Source: Calditrichota bacterium (lineage in GTDB: Bacteria; Calditrichota; Calditrichia; RBG-13-44-9; J075). Taken from it: a DNA stretch of 12,415 nucleotides. The notes beneath the pieces were generated by a model. It was given only the letters and a program-made list of their open reading frames with translations, searched no databases and was not told the DNA's origin. The DNA lies in contig RFIL01000111.1 of the NCBI GenBank assembly GCA_003695285.1, positions 1 to 12,415 on the forward strand. The letters are read 5' to 3'. The position numbers were made by a program, and so were the translations under genes. Positions 7,250 to 12,415 of this stretch are shown here, piece by piece (position 1 is the first letter of the stretch; each line of letters begins with the position of its first letter).

Positions 7250-7561
7250 TTAATATCGTTTCCAGTGCCCGGGAATCCAGACCCAGCCGCCATGGCGTCT
7301 GACCCAGTGACCGCGCACCCAGACAAATCCCTTTCGTTGTTTTACCCAGTGGCCTTTGACCCATACATAATGACCCCGTTTCCAGCTCCAATGTCCGGGA
7401 ATCCAGACCGCATTCGGGAAGGGTTTAAAAGGGCGGATTTCCACCTTGATGGCCGGAGGTGGAGTCTTTATAATAATTGTCCCTGCATCAACTGTGCTAG
7501 ATAAACCAATAAGGAATGCCAGTGTGATAACCAAAATCCCGATAAATTGTGAACCTCTCAT
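7250..7561 (-). CDS. exported WxxGxW-repeat protein
   Basis: This 103-residue protein has a signal peptide (hydrophobic core about residues 6-20, likely cleavage after VDA at 26). A proline-rich linker follows (TPPPAIKVEIRPFKPFP, 33-49), then four copies of a 14-residue unit with core VW(I/V)xGHW at 52-58, 66-72, 80-86 and 94-100, the last copy being cut short. The mature part is strongly basic and holds ten tryptophans in about 77 residues. It matches the WXXGXW (YXWGXW) short-repeat proteins found exported in many Gram-negative bacteria, whose function is unknown. The ATG is preceded by AAGGAGG with 7 bases between, one of the strongest sites in the window. The gene stands alone, convergent with fmt, with its own terminator and a possible sigma54-type promoter, so it is probably expressed independently. 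Confidence 0.87.
   Translation of the reverse strand: MRGSQFIGILVITLAFLIGLSSTVDAGTIIIKTPPPAIKVEIRPFKPFPNAVWIPGHWSWKRGHYVWVKGHWVKQRKGFVWVRGHWVRRHGGWVWIPGHWKRY
7253..7408 (-). repeat. Tandem 42-base repeat encoding WxxGxW units
   Basis: Three full 42-base units and one partial unit (30 bases) encode the four VWxxGHW modules. Spacing between the first tryptophan of each core is exactly 14 residues (W53, W67, W81, W95). The units differ enough (KRGHY, KQRKGF, RRHGGW linkers) that this is an old duplication rather than a recent slippage event. Confidence 0.8.
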
Positions 7562-7606
7562 TGTATTTCCTCCTTGTGTTTATTGTTTCGTTTCAATTTG
7601 GTAAAA

Positions 7607-7623
7607 GGCGAATATCATGCCAT
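7607..7623 (-). promoter_or_regulatory. Candidate sigma54-type -24/-12 promoter of the WxxGxW gene
   Basis: On the minus strand, TGGCATGATATTCGC keeps the two key pairs of sigma54 promoters, GG and GC, at the required 10-base spacing, and has the preferred TGGCA at -24. The -12 box reads TTCGC instead of TTTGC/TTGC. It lies about 46 bases before the ATG, giving a leader of about 35 bases. No sigma70 pair at proper spacing was found there. Confidence 0.35.
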
Positions 7624-7844
7624 TCGCAAAAAGCCGGGTTAGAAGGCTGTTTTTAAGGAATTGTGAACCATACGGTACATTTTCGGTGTTCTTGATGGGT
7701 CACATATACGGATCTGAGCTTCAATCTTCTGTGCATAATGTGCGCTTGAAACAGTGATCTGTAGTTGCGAGAGAATCGGCTAAGATTAATGCCGAGGAGT
7801 GGAAAAGGTAATAGATTAAAAATAATTACTTTTTCAACTAACTG

Positions 7845-7871
7845 TTGTGCTATCTAAAAAATTTTTATAAT
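7845..7871 (+). promoter_or_regulatory. Candidate promoter of the tdh leader
   Basis: A perfect TATAAT lies at 7866-7871. The nearest -35-like box is TTGTGC (7845-7850) with a short 15-base spacer. It lies 39 bases before the small ORF at 7911 and 245 bases before the tdh start. The -10 box is good, the -35 box weak. Confidence 0.4.
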
Positions 7872-7910
7872 GTAGTTTATCTTGATAATTTAGGAAAAAG
7901 GTGATTACAG

Positions 7911-8066
7911 ATGGGAACCAAATCTTGCGATATCAGCTTCATCTCTACTTTATTTCCCCACAATAATCACCATTCATTTAAAAAAAATAAACCTGCTAAG
8001 GCTTACCCTTTGATGGTCTTTCCATCACAATGGTTTCATTGTTTTCGATTTAATAGACCGGGATAA
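7911..8066 (+). CDS. possible 51-aa small protein or leader peptide
   Basis: ATG at 7911 is preceded by AGGTGA (7899-7904) at a 6-base spacing and by a TATAAT 39 bases upstream; the frame runs to TAA at 8064-8066 (51 residues). The peptide (MGTKSCDISF... to ...FNRPG) has no signal peptide, membrane segment or known motif. It is rich in Phe, His, Asn and Lys, and its composition is unlike the neighbouring proteins, which argues for a chance frame. It ends 50 bases before the tdh start and its 3' part overlaps two hairpins, so a regulatory leader peptide is the most interesting reading. It carries only two threonines, so it is not a typical threonine attenuator. Confidence 0.25.
   Translation: MGTKSCDISFISTLFPHNNHHSFKKNKPAKAYPLMVFPSQWFHCFRFNRPG
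8011..8045 (+). promoter_or_regulatory. Tandem hairpins in the tdh leader (attenuator-like)
   Basis: TGATGG-TCTTT-CCATCA (8011-8027) and ACAATG-GTTT-CATTGT (8027-8042) are two perfect 6-bp hairpins sharing one base, the second running into a T-run at 8042-8045. CCAT (8022-8025) can instead pair with ATGG (8030-8033), so the structures exclude each other. The stems are short and AT-rich, so the termination role is tentative. Confidence 0.3.
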
Positions 8067-8116
8067 AACTAACTTTTGAAAATGGAGAATCACCAACAAC
8101 CAGGAAGGAAGGGATT

Positions 8117-9079
8117 ATGAAAAAAATCTTAGTAACCGGAGCTTGTGGTCAAATTGGTTCAGAGTTGGTGGTGCATCTGGGAAAAAAATTTGGGAAGGAG
8201 AATGTAATATCCTCGGATATTAAACGTCCGGCATCGATAATTAAGGAATTCAGTACGTTCATGTATTTAAATGTTCTTGATACTCATATGTTAGCCCGTG
8301 AGGTCGTTGAAAATGAAATCGATACGATTTTTCATATGGCGGCCATACTTTCGGCGACCGGTGAGCAAAATCCCCAATTTGCTTATGAAGTCAATATGCA
8401 GGGCTTGATGAACGTTTTGGAAGTTGCTCGACGGAAAGAAGTACAAAAGGTAATAACACCCAGTTCAATTGCTGTTTTCGGTCCCGATGCACCTAAAGAA
8501 ATGACTCCCGAGGATACCTCATTAAACCCAACCACCATGTACGGGGTGACAAAGGTAGCCGGAGAAAAGTTGATGCAGTATTATCATCTCAAGTATGGGT
8601 TGGATACCCGCTCTCTTCGCTATCCGGGGATCATTAGTAGTGAAACGCTACCCGGCGGAGGAACCACTGATTTTGCGGTGGATATGTATATACATGCCGT
8701 GTTAAACCAACCCTATACCTGTTTTGTCACCGAAGATACACCGTTACCCTTTATGTACATGCCCGATGCCATCCGGGCAATTCTTGAACTGGCGGAGGCT
8801 GAGGAAGATAAACTTACCCGACGGGTGTATAATGTACATGCCATGCGATTGACCCCGGCGGATATCGTCGATTCCATCCGGAAATATATTCCTGAATTCC
8901 GCTGTGAATATCAACCGGATTATCGTCAGGATATTGCCGAATCCTGGCCCCACAGTATTGATGATAGTGCTGCACGAAAAGATTGGGGATGGCTACCACA
9001 ATATAACCTGGATGACATGACCCGGGATATGTTGGATAAGTTGCGGGAAAAGCATCAAAAAAAAGTGGTTCACCTATAA
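8117..9079 (+). CDS. L-threonine 3-dehydrogenase, SDR (epimerase-like) type
   Basis: The predicted enzyme oxidises L-threonine with NAD+ to 2-amino-3-ketobutyrate, which is normally cleaved by Kbl to glycine and acetyl-CoA. It belongs to the short-chain, UDP-galactose-epimerase-like family, not the zinc alcohol-dehydrogenase family of E. coli Tdh. The 320 residues hold the NAD-binding GACGQIG (8-14), the active-site serine region PSSIAVFG (115-122), the YGVTK catalytic pair Y142/K146 and the segment RYPGIISSETLPGGGTTDFA that marks threonine dehydrogenases of this type. The ATG follows AGGAAGG with 8 bases between. kbl is not in the window; an 88-base gap leads to a FabH-type synthase. A long leader with a small ORF and hairpins precedes it. 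A related sugar-nucleotide epimerase is the alternative, but the TLPGGGTTDFA segment argues against it. Confidence 0.9.
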   Translation: MKKILVTGACGQIGSELVVHLGKKFGKENVISSDIKRPASIIKEFSTFMYLNVLDTHMLAREVVENEIDTIFHMAAILSATGEQNPQFAYEVNMQGLMNVLEVARRKEVQKVITPSSIAVFGPDAPKEMTPEDTSLNPTTMYGVTKVAGEKLMQYYHLKYGLDTRSLRYPGIISSETLPGGGTTDFAVDMYIHAVLNQPYTCFVTEDTPLPFMYMPDAIRAILELAEAEEDKLTRRVYNVHAMRLTPADIVDSIRKYIPEFRCEYQPDYRQDIAESWPHSIDDSAARKDWGWLPQYNLDDMTRDMLDKLREKHQKKVVHL

Positions 9080-9167
9080 CTCATTGAGAAGTGTTTGATA
9101 ACAGTGGGAACGGTGAGGGAGTGAATTACAGAAAAATGAGAGGCGAAAAAAAAAGGAAGGGGATACA

Positions 9168-10166
9168 ATGAAGAATGCACAAATTATTGGTTGCGGACAC
9201 TATGTTCCTGAGAATGTGATTACCAATCATGATCTGGAAAAAATGATGGATACCAGTGATGAATGGATTCAGGAACGAACTGGAATTATTGAGAGGCGTT
9301 GGATAACGCCGGGAGAGGAAACAATCAGCGGGATGGGTTATAAAGCGGCGAAAATGGCACTGGAACAGGCGAATGTAGATCCATCGGAAGTTGAATTCAT
9401 TGTTTTTGCCAGTATTGTGGGGGATATGGGTTTTCCCGGAGGAGGTTGTTTAATGCAGGAAATGTTGGGGATACCGGGAGTACCGGCAATGGATATTCGA
9501 AATGCTTGCTCTGGTTTCATTTATGGTCTTGCGGTAGGGGATAAATTTATTAAAACCGGTACGTATAAAACAGTTCTGGTCATCGGTTCGGAGATACAGA
9601 GTCTGGGGATTGATAAATCGACTCGTGGGAGAGATATTTCAGTCATATTTGCGGATGGTGCTGGAGCAGCAGTCCTTCGGGCAACCGATGATCCCGAAAA
9701 AGGAGTGCTGACAACCCATTTACATGCCGATGGGCGATATGCGAAAAAATTGTGCTGTGAATGGCCTTCCATTCACCATACCCCCGCGATGAACCCGGTG
9801 TATGAGGATCCTGACCACAATTTTCCTCATATGGAAGGAAGATATGTGTTTAAGCATGCCGTGGTCCGCTTTCCAGAAGTGATTATGGAGGCCCTGAACG
9901 CTACGGGTTACTCTCCCAAAGACCTGGACCTCTTTATACCCCATCAAGCCAACCAGCGAATTACTGAGGCGGTTGCTGCCCGACTTGAAATACCCATGGA
10001 AAAAGTGATGTCTACCATCAAATATTATGGTAATACCACCGCTGCCTCTATTCCCATGGCTATGAGCATGGCTGTCCAGGAAGGAAAAATTAAAGAGGGC
10101 TCTCTGGTCTGCCTGGCAGCCTTCGGGGCTGGTTTTACCTGGGGCTCCGCTCTGATAAGATTCTAA
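9168..10166 (+). CDS. beta-ketoacyl-ACP synthase III (FabH-type)
   Basis: KAS III enzymes condense an acyl-CoA starter with malonyl-ACP to begin fatty-acid synthesis. The catalytic triad is intact: C114 in RNACSGF, H259 in IPHQAN and N289 in YYGNTTAAS. TSDEWIQERTGI near the N-terminus and the closing GFTWGSALIRF are also typical. At 332 residues it is slightly longer than E. coli FabH (317). A distinctive stretch KKLCCEWPSIHHTPAMNPVYEDPDH, about residues 194-218, sits before the conserved FKHAVVRFPEV helix. The ATG follows GGAAGGGG with 5 bases between. It lies away from other fab genes, between a threonine dehydrogenase gene and an exported protein, so it may be a second, specialised FabH rather than the main housekeeping copy; hence no gene symbol. 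The following gene starts 12 bases later and is probably on the same mRNA. Confidence 0.92.
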   Translation: MKNAQIIGCGHYVPENVITNHDLEKMMDTSDEWIQERTGIIERRWITPGEETISGMGYKAAKMALEQANVDPSEVEFIVFASIVGDMGFPGGGCLMQEMLGIPGVPAMDIRNACSGFIYGLAVGDKFIKTGTYKTVLVIGSEIQSLGIDKSTRGRDISVIFADGAGAAVLRATDDPEKGVLTTHLHADGRYAKKLCCEWPSIHHTPAMNPVYEDPDHNFPHMEGRYVFKHAVVRFPEVIMEALNATGYSPKDLDLFIPHQANQRITEAVAARLEIPMEKVMSTIKYYGNTTAASIPMAMSMAVQEGKIKEGSLVCLAAFGAGFTWGSALIRF

Positions 10167-10178
10167 AAAGGAAACTCT

Positions 10179-11969
10179 ATGTATTTTCCCAACAGGGTGT
10201 TGGTATGGGTGGGTACATTTCTCTTCTGTACCCTCCATACCAATGCTCAATCTCCACCACAAATTATTGGCGTAACTCCCACACCACAGGAAATCAGCGC
10301 TCCACCCAATACCATGCTCACCATTCTTTTTGACCGGGTAATGGATTCCCTCAGTGTTAATGACTCCACTTTTCAGGTGTTCGGTCGATGGTCCGGGGTA
10401 ATGACCGGGTCATTTTCCTGGGAGGATGGATATTCCCGTCTGATTTTTACCCCAGACGCTGACTTTTTCAGTGGTGAGTGGGTGACCGTGAGTCTTTCCA
10501 GAGAAATTCGAGATTCCGATCAACACACATTGTCACATGGGTTCACCTTCAACTTCTGGATCGCCACTCATTCCTCTTCACTAGAGTTAAATCAGGTGGA
10601 TGTGATCTCAGTTCGTCAACCCGGTGAAGGACATATCCAAACGTATGGAGCCTATGCCGGTGATTTAAACAGAGATGGCTATACAGATTATACCGTGCCG
10701 AACGAAATATCCAATGATGTCAGGGTATTTTTGAACGATCAGCAGGGCGGGTATCAAAATTTTGAGATTTTTCCCCTTCCCTCAGCGAATCGACCGAGTA
10801 CCAACGAAGGTGCTGATTTCAATGGAGATGGGTTCATCGACATTGCGGTGGGGAATACACAGAATAACCAGGTTCAGGTGTTGTTGGGTGATGGAAACGG
10901 TCAGTTTTTATCTATTAACTCATTCCCTGCGGGCAATGGGGTGCGGGGTTTATCGGTTGCCGATATCGATGATGATGGGGATATGGATATCATTACCGCC
11001 AACCGGGTGAGCAGCAATTTATCCATCCTCTTAAACGATGGGAATGGGCTATTTTCAGCTCCCATATATGTAGAAGGTGGAGGCGATGGGGAAACCGCCT
11101 GTGCTGTAGCGGATGCCGATGGAGATGGTATCTTAGATGTTTTTGTCGGCTCCTATCAGAGCGATGACATCCAATTGTTAATAGGGGATGGAAATGGTGG
11201 TCTGGTATTATCGAGTTCGGTAAACCTGCCTGCCGGTAGTCGCCCCTGGATGATTACCGTGGGGGATGTCAATCATGATGGGTTTGTTGATGTCGTATCT
11301 GCAAATTCCGGAACGGCTACCGCGTCCGTAATTTTGGGAGATGGGAATGGAAATTTACAATTGAGCCAAACCTACAGTACTGGAGCCAGTTTCCCTCTTG
11401 CGATTGATTTAGGAGACATTGACGGAGATGGGGATTTGGATATGGTTGTCAGTAACTTTGGAACCACCATTCCAGGAAGTGGAAAATGGCGATTATGGGA
11501 AAATGATGGGAATGGGCATTTTATCCACCCCGCGGATTATCCGGCACCAATAGCGGCTTCCTGTGCGGTTCTCCATGATCGAGACAATGATGGAGATCTG
11601 GATATGACCGGTATTGATGAGATGGATGATAAATTAATATTATTTGCAACCGATCTGTCTGCTGTGAATAATGAAATATCACCCGGATTGGCGTCCTTCC
11701 ATTTGTACCCCAATTACCCCAATCCCTTCAATCCTTTCACCAATATTCGATTTCGGGTAATGAAACCCGGAAAACTAACAGTGAATATCTATAATTTAAG
11801 CGGGGAATTGATTCGAACTCTGGCAGATAGGTATTATACCCAAGGTGAATTTACGGTTCAATGGGATGGTTCCAATAGTATTGGAGAGAAGGTAGCCTCG
11901 GGGATTTATTTTTATCAATTGTCAGCTTCTCAATTCTCGGTTACCAGAAAAATGGTTTTACTTCAGTAA
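10179..11969 (+). CDS. T9SS-exported FG-GAP/VCBS beta-propeller protein
   Basis: This 596-residue protein starts with a signal peptide (hydrophobic 7-19, likely cleavage after TNA at 23). Residues about 26-131 look like a bacterial Ig-like domain of the SbsA/Big_5 kind (PPQIIGVTPTPQEISAPPNT, ILFDRVMD). Then come seven calcium-binding loops of the DxDxDGxxD type, starting at D162, D213, D262, D312, D363, D413 and D467. The spacing of about 50 residues fits an integrin-like seven-bladed propeller of FG-GAP/VCBS repeats. The C-terminal part, from YPNYPNPFNPF at 510, is a type A T9SS sorting domain (KLTVNIYNLSGELIRTL, GIYFYQL, KMVLLQ), normally removed on export with attachment to or release from the cell surface. 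The ATG follows AAGGA at 6 bases. The gene is 12 bases after the FabH gene. Such proteins are usually adhesins or matrix proteins; the ligand is unknown. Confidence 0.93.
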   Translation: MYFPNRVLVWVGTFLFCTLHTNAQSPPQIIGVTPTPQEISAPPNTMLTILFDRVMDSLSVNDSTFQVFGRWSGVMTGSFSWEDGYSRLIFTPDADFFSGEWVTVSLSREIRDSDQHTLSHGFTFNFWIATHSSSLELNQVDVISVRQPGEGHIQTYGAYAGDLNRDGYTDYTVPNEISNDVRVFLNDQQGGYQNFEIFPLPSANRPSTNEGADFNGDGFIDIAVGNTQNNQVQVLLGDGNGQFLSINSFPAGNGVRGLSVADIDDDGDMDIITANRVSSNLSILLNDGNGLFSAPIYVEGGGDGETACAVADADGDGILDVFVGSYQSDDIQLLIGDGNGGLVLSSSVNLPAGSRPWMITVGDVNHDGFVDVVSANSGTATASVILGDGNGNLQLSQTYSTGASFPLAIDLGDIDGDGDLDMVVSNFGTTIPGSGKWRLWENDGNGHFIHPADYPAPIAASCAVLHDRDNDGDLDMTGIDEMDDKLILFATDLSAVNNEISPGLASFHLYPNYPNPFNPFTNIRFRVMKPGKLTVNIYNLSGELIRTLADRYYTQGEFTVQWDGSNSIGEKVASGIYFYQLSASQFSVTRKMVLLQ

Positions 11970-12005
11970 AAAATATTTCCGGAATGATAGAAAATCATCG
12001 ATAGC

Positions 12006-12034
12006 TTGACAGAGCACATGTGATTGATTAAATT
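12006..12034 (+). promoter_or_regulatory. Promoter of tRNA-Leu
   Basis: A perfect TTGACA (12006-12011), a 17-base spacer and TAAATT (12029-12034, 4/6) end 20 bases before the tRNA. The short leader and strong -35 box are typical of stable RNA genes. It also shows that this organism uses an E. coli-like -35 element. Confidence 0.7.
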
Positions 12035-12054
12035 TTGCCGCAATTAAAATAATT

Positions 12055-12140
<86 letters not shown>

Positions 12141-12148
12141 CATTGAAA

Positions 12149-12177
12149 GGCTGGTAGAGTGCTACCAGCCTTTTTTT
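12149..12177 (+). terminator. Rho-independent terminator of tRNA-Leu
   Basis: GGCTGGTAG, loop AGTG and CTACCAGCC form a perfect 9-bp stem followed directly by seven T residues. It starts 8 bases after the tRNA 3' end. AAA before and TTT after the stem could extend it by three pairs. Confidence 0.95.
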
Positions 12178-12302
12178 ATCGCTACTTCCATTCTTCAGAA
12201 TATAATTCAAATCAGTTGTATAAATATTTTACACAATCGACTCATTGTGAAATGGGTTTTGGAAAGGTGTTAATTTTTAATTGATGTATAAACAATATGT
12301 TA

Positions 12303-12328
12303 CAGGTTTTTTGCATTGCTTAAACCTG
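12303..12328. repeat. 7-bp inverted repeat next to the right-edge promoter
   Basis: CAGGTTT (12303-12309) and AAACCTG (12322-12328) are perfect inverted copies separated by 12 bases. The right copy ends one base before the -35 box at 12330. The half-sites lie 19 bases apart (start to start), close to two helical turns, a layout seen with dimeric regulators. Confidence 0.4.
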
Positions 12329-12329
12329 G

Positions 12330-12358
12330 TTGGCATAGAGTTTGAATATTAATAGAAT
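12330..12358 (+). promoter_or_regulatory. Sigma70-type promoter pointing out of the window
   Basis: TTGGCA (12330-12335), a 17-base spacer and TAGAAT (12353-12358) each match consensus at 5/6. No coding frame with a ribosome binding site starts before the right edge, so the gene it serves must begin beyond 12415. Between the tRNA terminator (12177) and this promoter I see no gene. Confidence 0.55.
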
Positions 12359-12415
12359 AGCAACATGATAAAAGGGAAAGGTTGAAACTACGAATAGCGA
12401 ATGGATAATTGATAG

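Larger units (their letters stand above)
7562..8116. other. Long intergenic region between WxxGxW gene and tdh
   Basis: This 555-base stretch lies between two divergent genes. From left to right it holds a strong minus-strand ribosome binding site (7569-7575), a possible minus-strand sigma54 promoter (7607-7623), about 200 bases where I see nothing definite, a perfect plus-strand TATAAT (7866-7871), a 51-codon ORF with a good ribosome binding site (7911-8066) and two adjacent small hairpins (8011-8042). The section between the TATAAT and 8117 reads best as a long 5' leader of the threonine dehydrogenase gene. Confidence 0.6.

Noticed and set aside
7628..7654. AAAAAGCC...GGCTGTTTTT as a bidirectional terminator
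   Set aside because: Only four base pairs hold before an unpaired G, the loop is nine bases, and no plus-strand gene ends upstream of it.
9720..10262. 180-codon open frame on the minus strand
   Set aside because: It overlaps the FabH gene and the start of the exported protein gene, both with strong motif support, and its translation shows no recognisable feature.
12330..12346. TGGCATAGAGTTTGA as a sigma54 promoter
   Set aside because: The -12 pair reads GA instead of GC, and the same bases fit a much better sigma70 promoter (TTGGCA-17-TAGAAT).

Overview
This 12.4 kb window carries ten substantial protein-coding genes (one cut by the left edge), one tRNA gene and two clear rho-independent terminators. 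The best taxonomic clue is the 596-residue secreted protein at 10179-11969. Its C-terminal sorting domain begins YPNYPNPFNPFTNIRF, the type IX secretion (T9SS) type A signature common in the FCB group (Calditrichota, Ignavibacteria, KSB1, Marinimicrobia and relatives). Moderate GC, strong AGGAGG-like ribosome binding sites and sigma70-like promoters fit a Calditrichota/KSB1-like bacterium. That placement is inference, and the window alone cannot give a genus. The region looks chromosomal: no transposase, integrase, phage gene or CRISPR array is visible.

Left part (1-3780): the last PASTA module of a truncated gene; a large protein with a dead-looking NTPase domain followed by a winged-helix region and a long TPR array; and, convergent with it, a 223-residue protein of unknown function.

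Centre (3781-7201): tgt (tRNA queuosine modification), yajC (Sec translocon accessory), def and fmt (start-methionine deformylation and formylation). The def stop and fmt start overlap, so these two are clearly coupled. tgt-yajC is a common bacterial pairing, but secD/secF, the usual next genes, are replaced here by def-fmt. A directional terminator then serves the small convergent gene at 7250-7561, which encodes an exported, basic, tryptophan-rich protein made of 14-residue WxxGxW repeats.

Right part (7562-12177): a 555-base leader region holding a TATAAT box, a 51-codon small ORF with a good ribosome binding site and two small hairpins; an SDR-type L-threonine 3-dehydrogenase; a FabH-type ketoacyl synthase; and, 12 bases after it, the T9SS-exported seven-repeat calcium-binding beta-propeller protein. 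The window closes with tRNA-Leu(CAA), which has its own promoter and a textbook terminator, and a non-coding end carrying a promoter that points out of the window.

Most genes are housekeeping. The points that merit attention are: the TPR protein whose P-loop aligns with GPPGxGKT but has lost every catalytic residue; an unusual substrate loop in an otherwise complete TGT; the repeat protein behind a possible sigma54 promoter; the candidate leader/attenuator before the threonine dehydrogenase gene; and the dehydrogenase-FabH-exported propeller neighbourhood.
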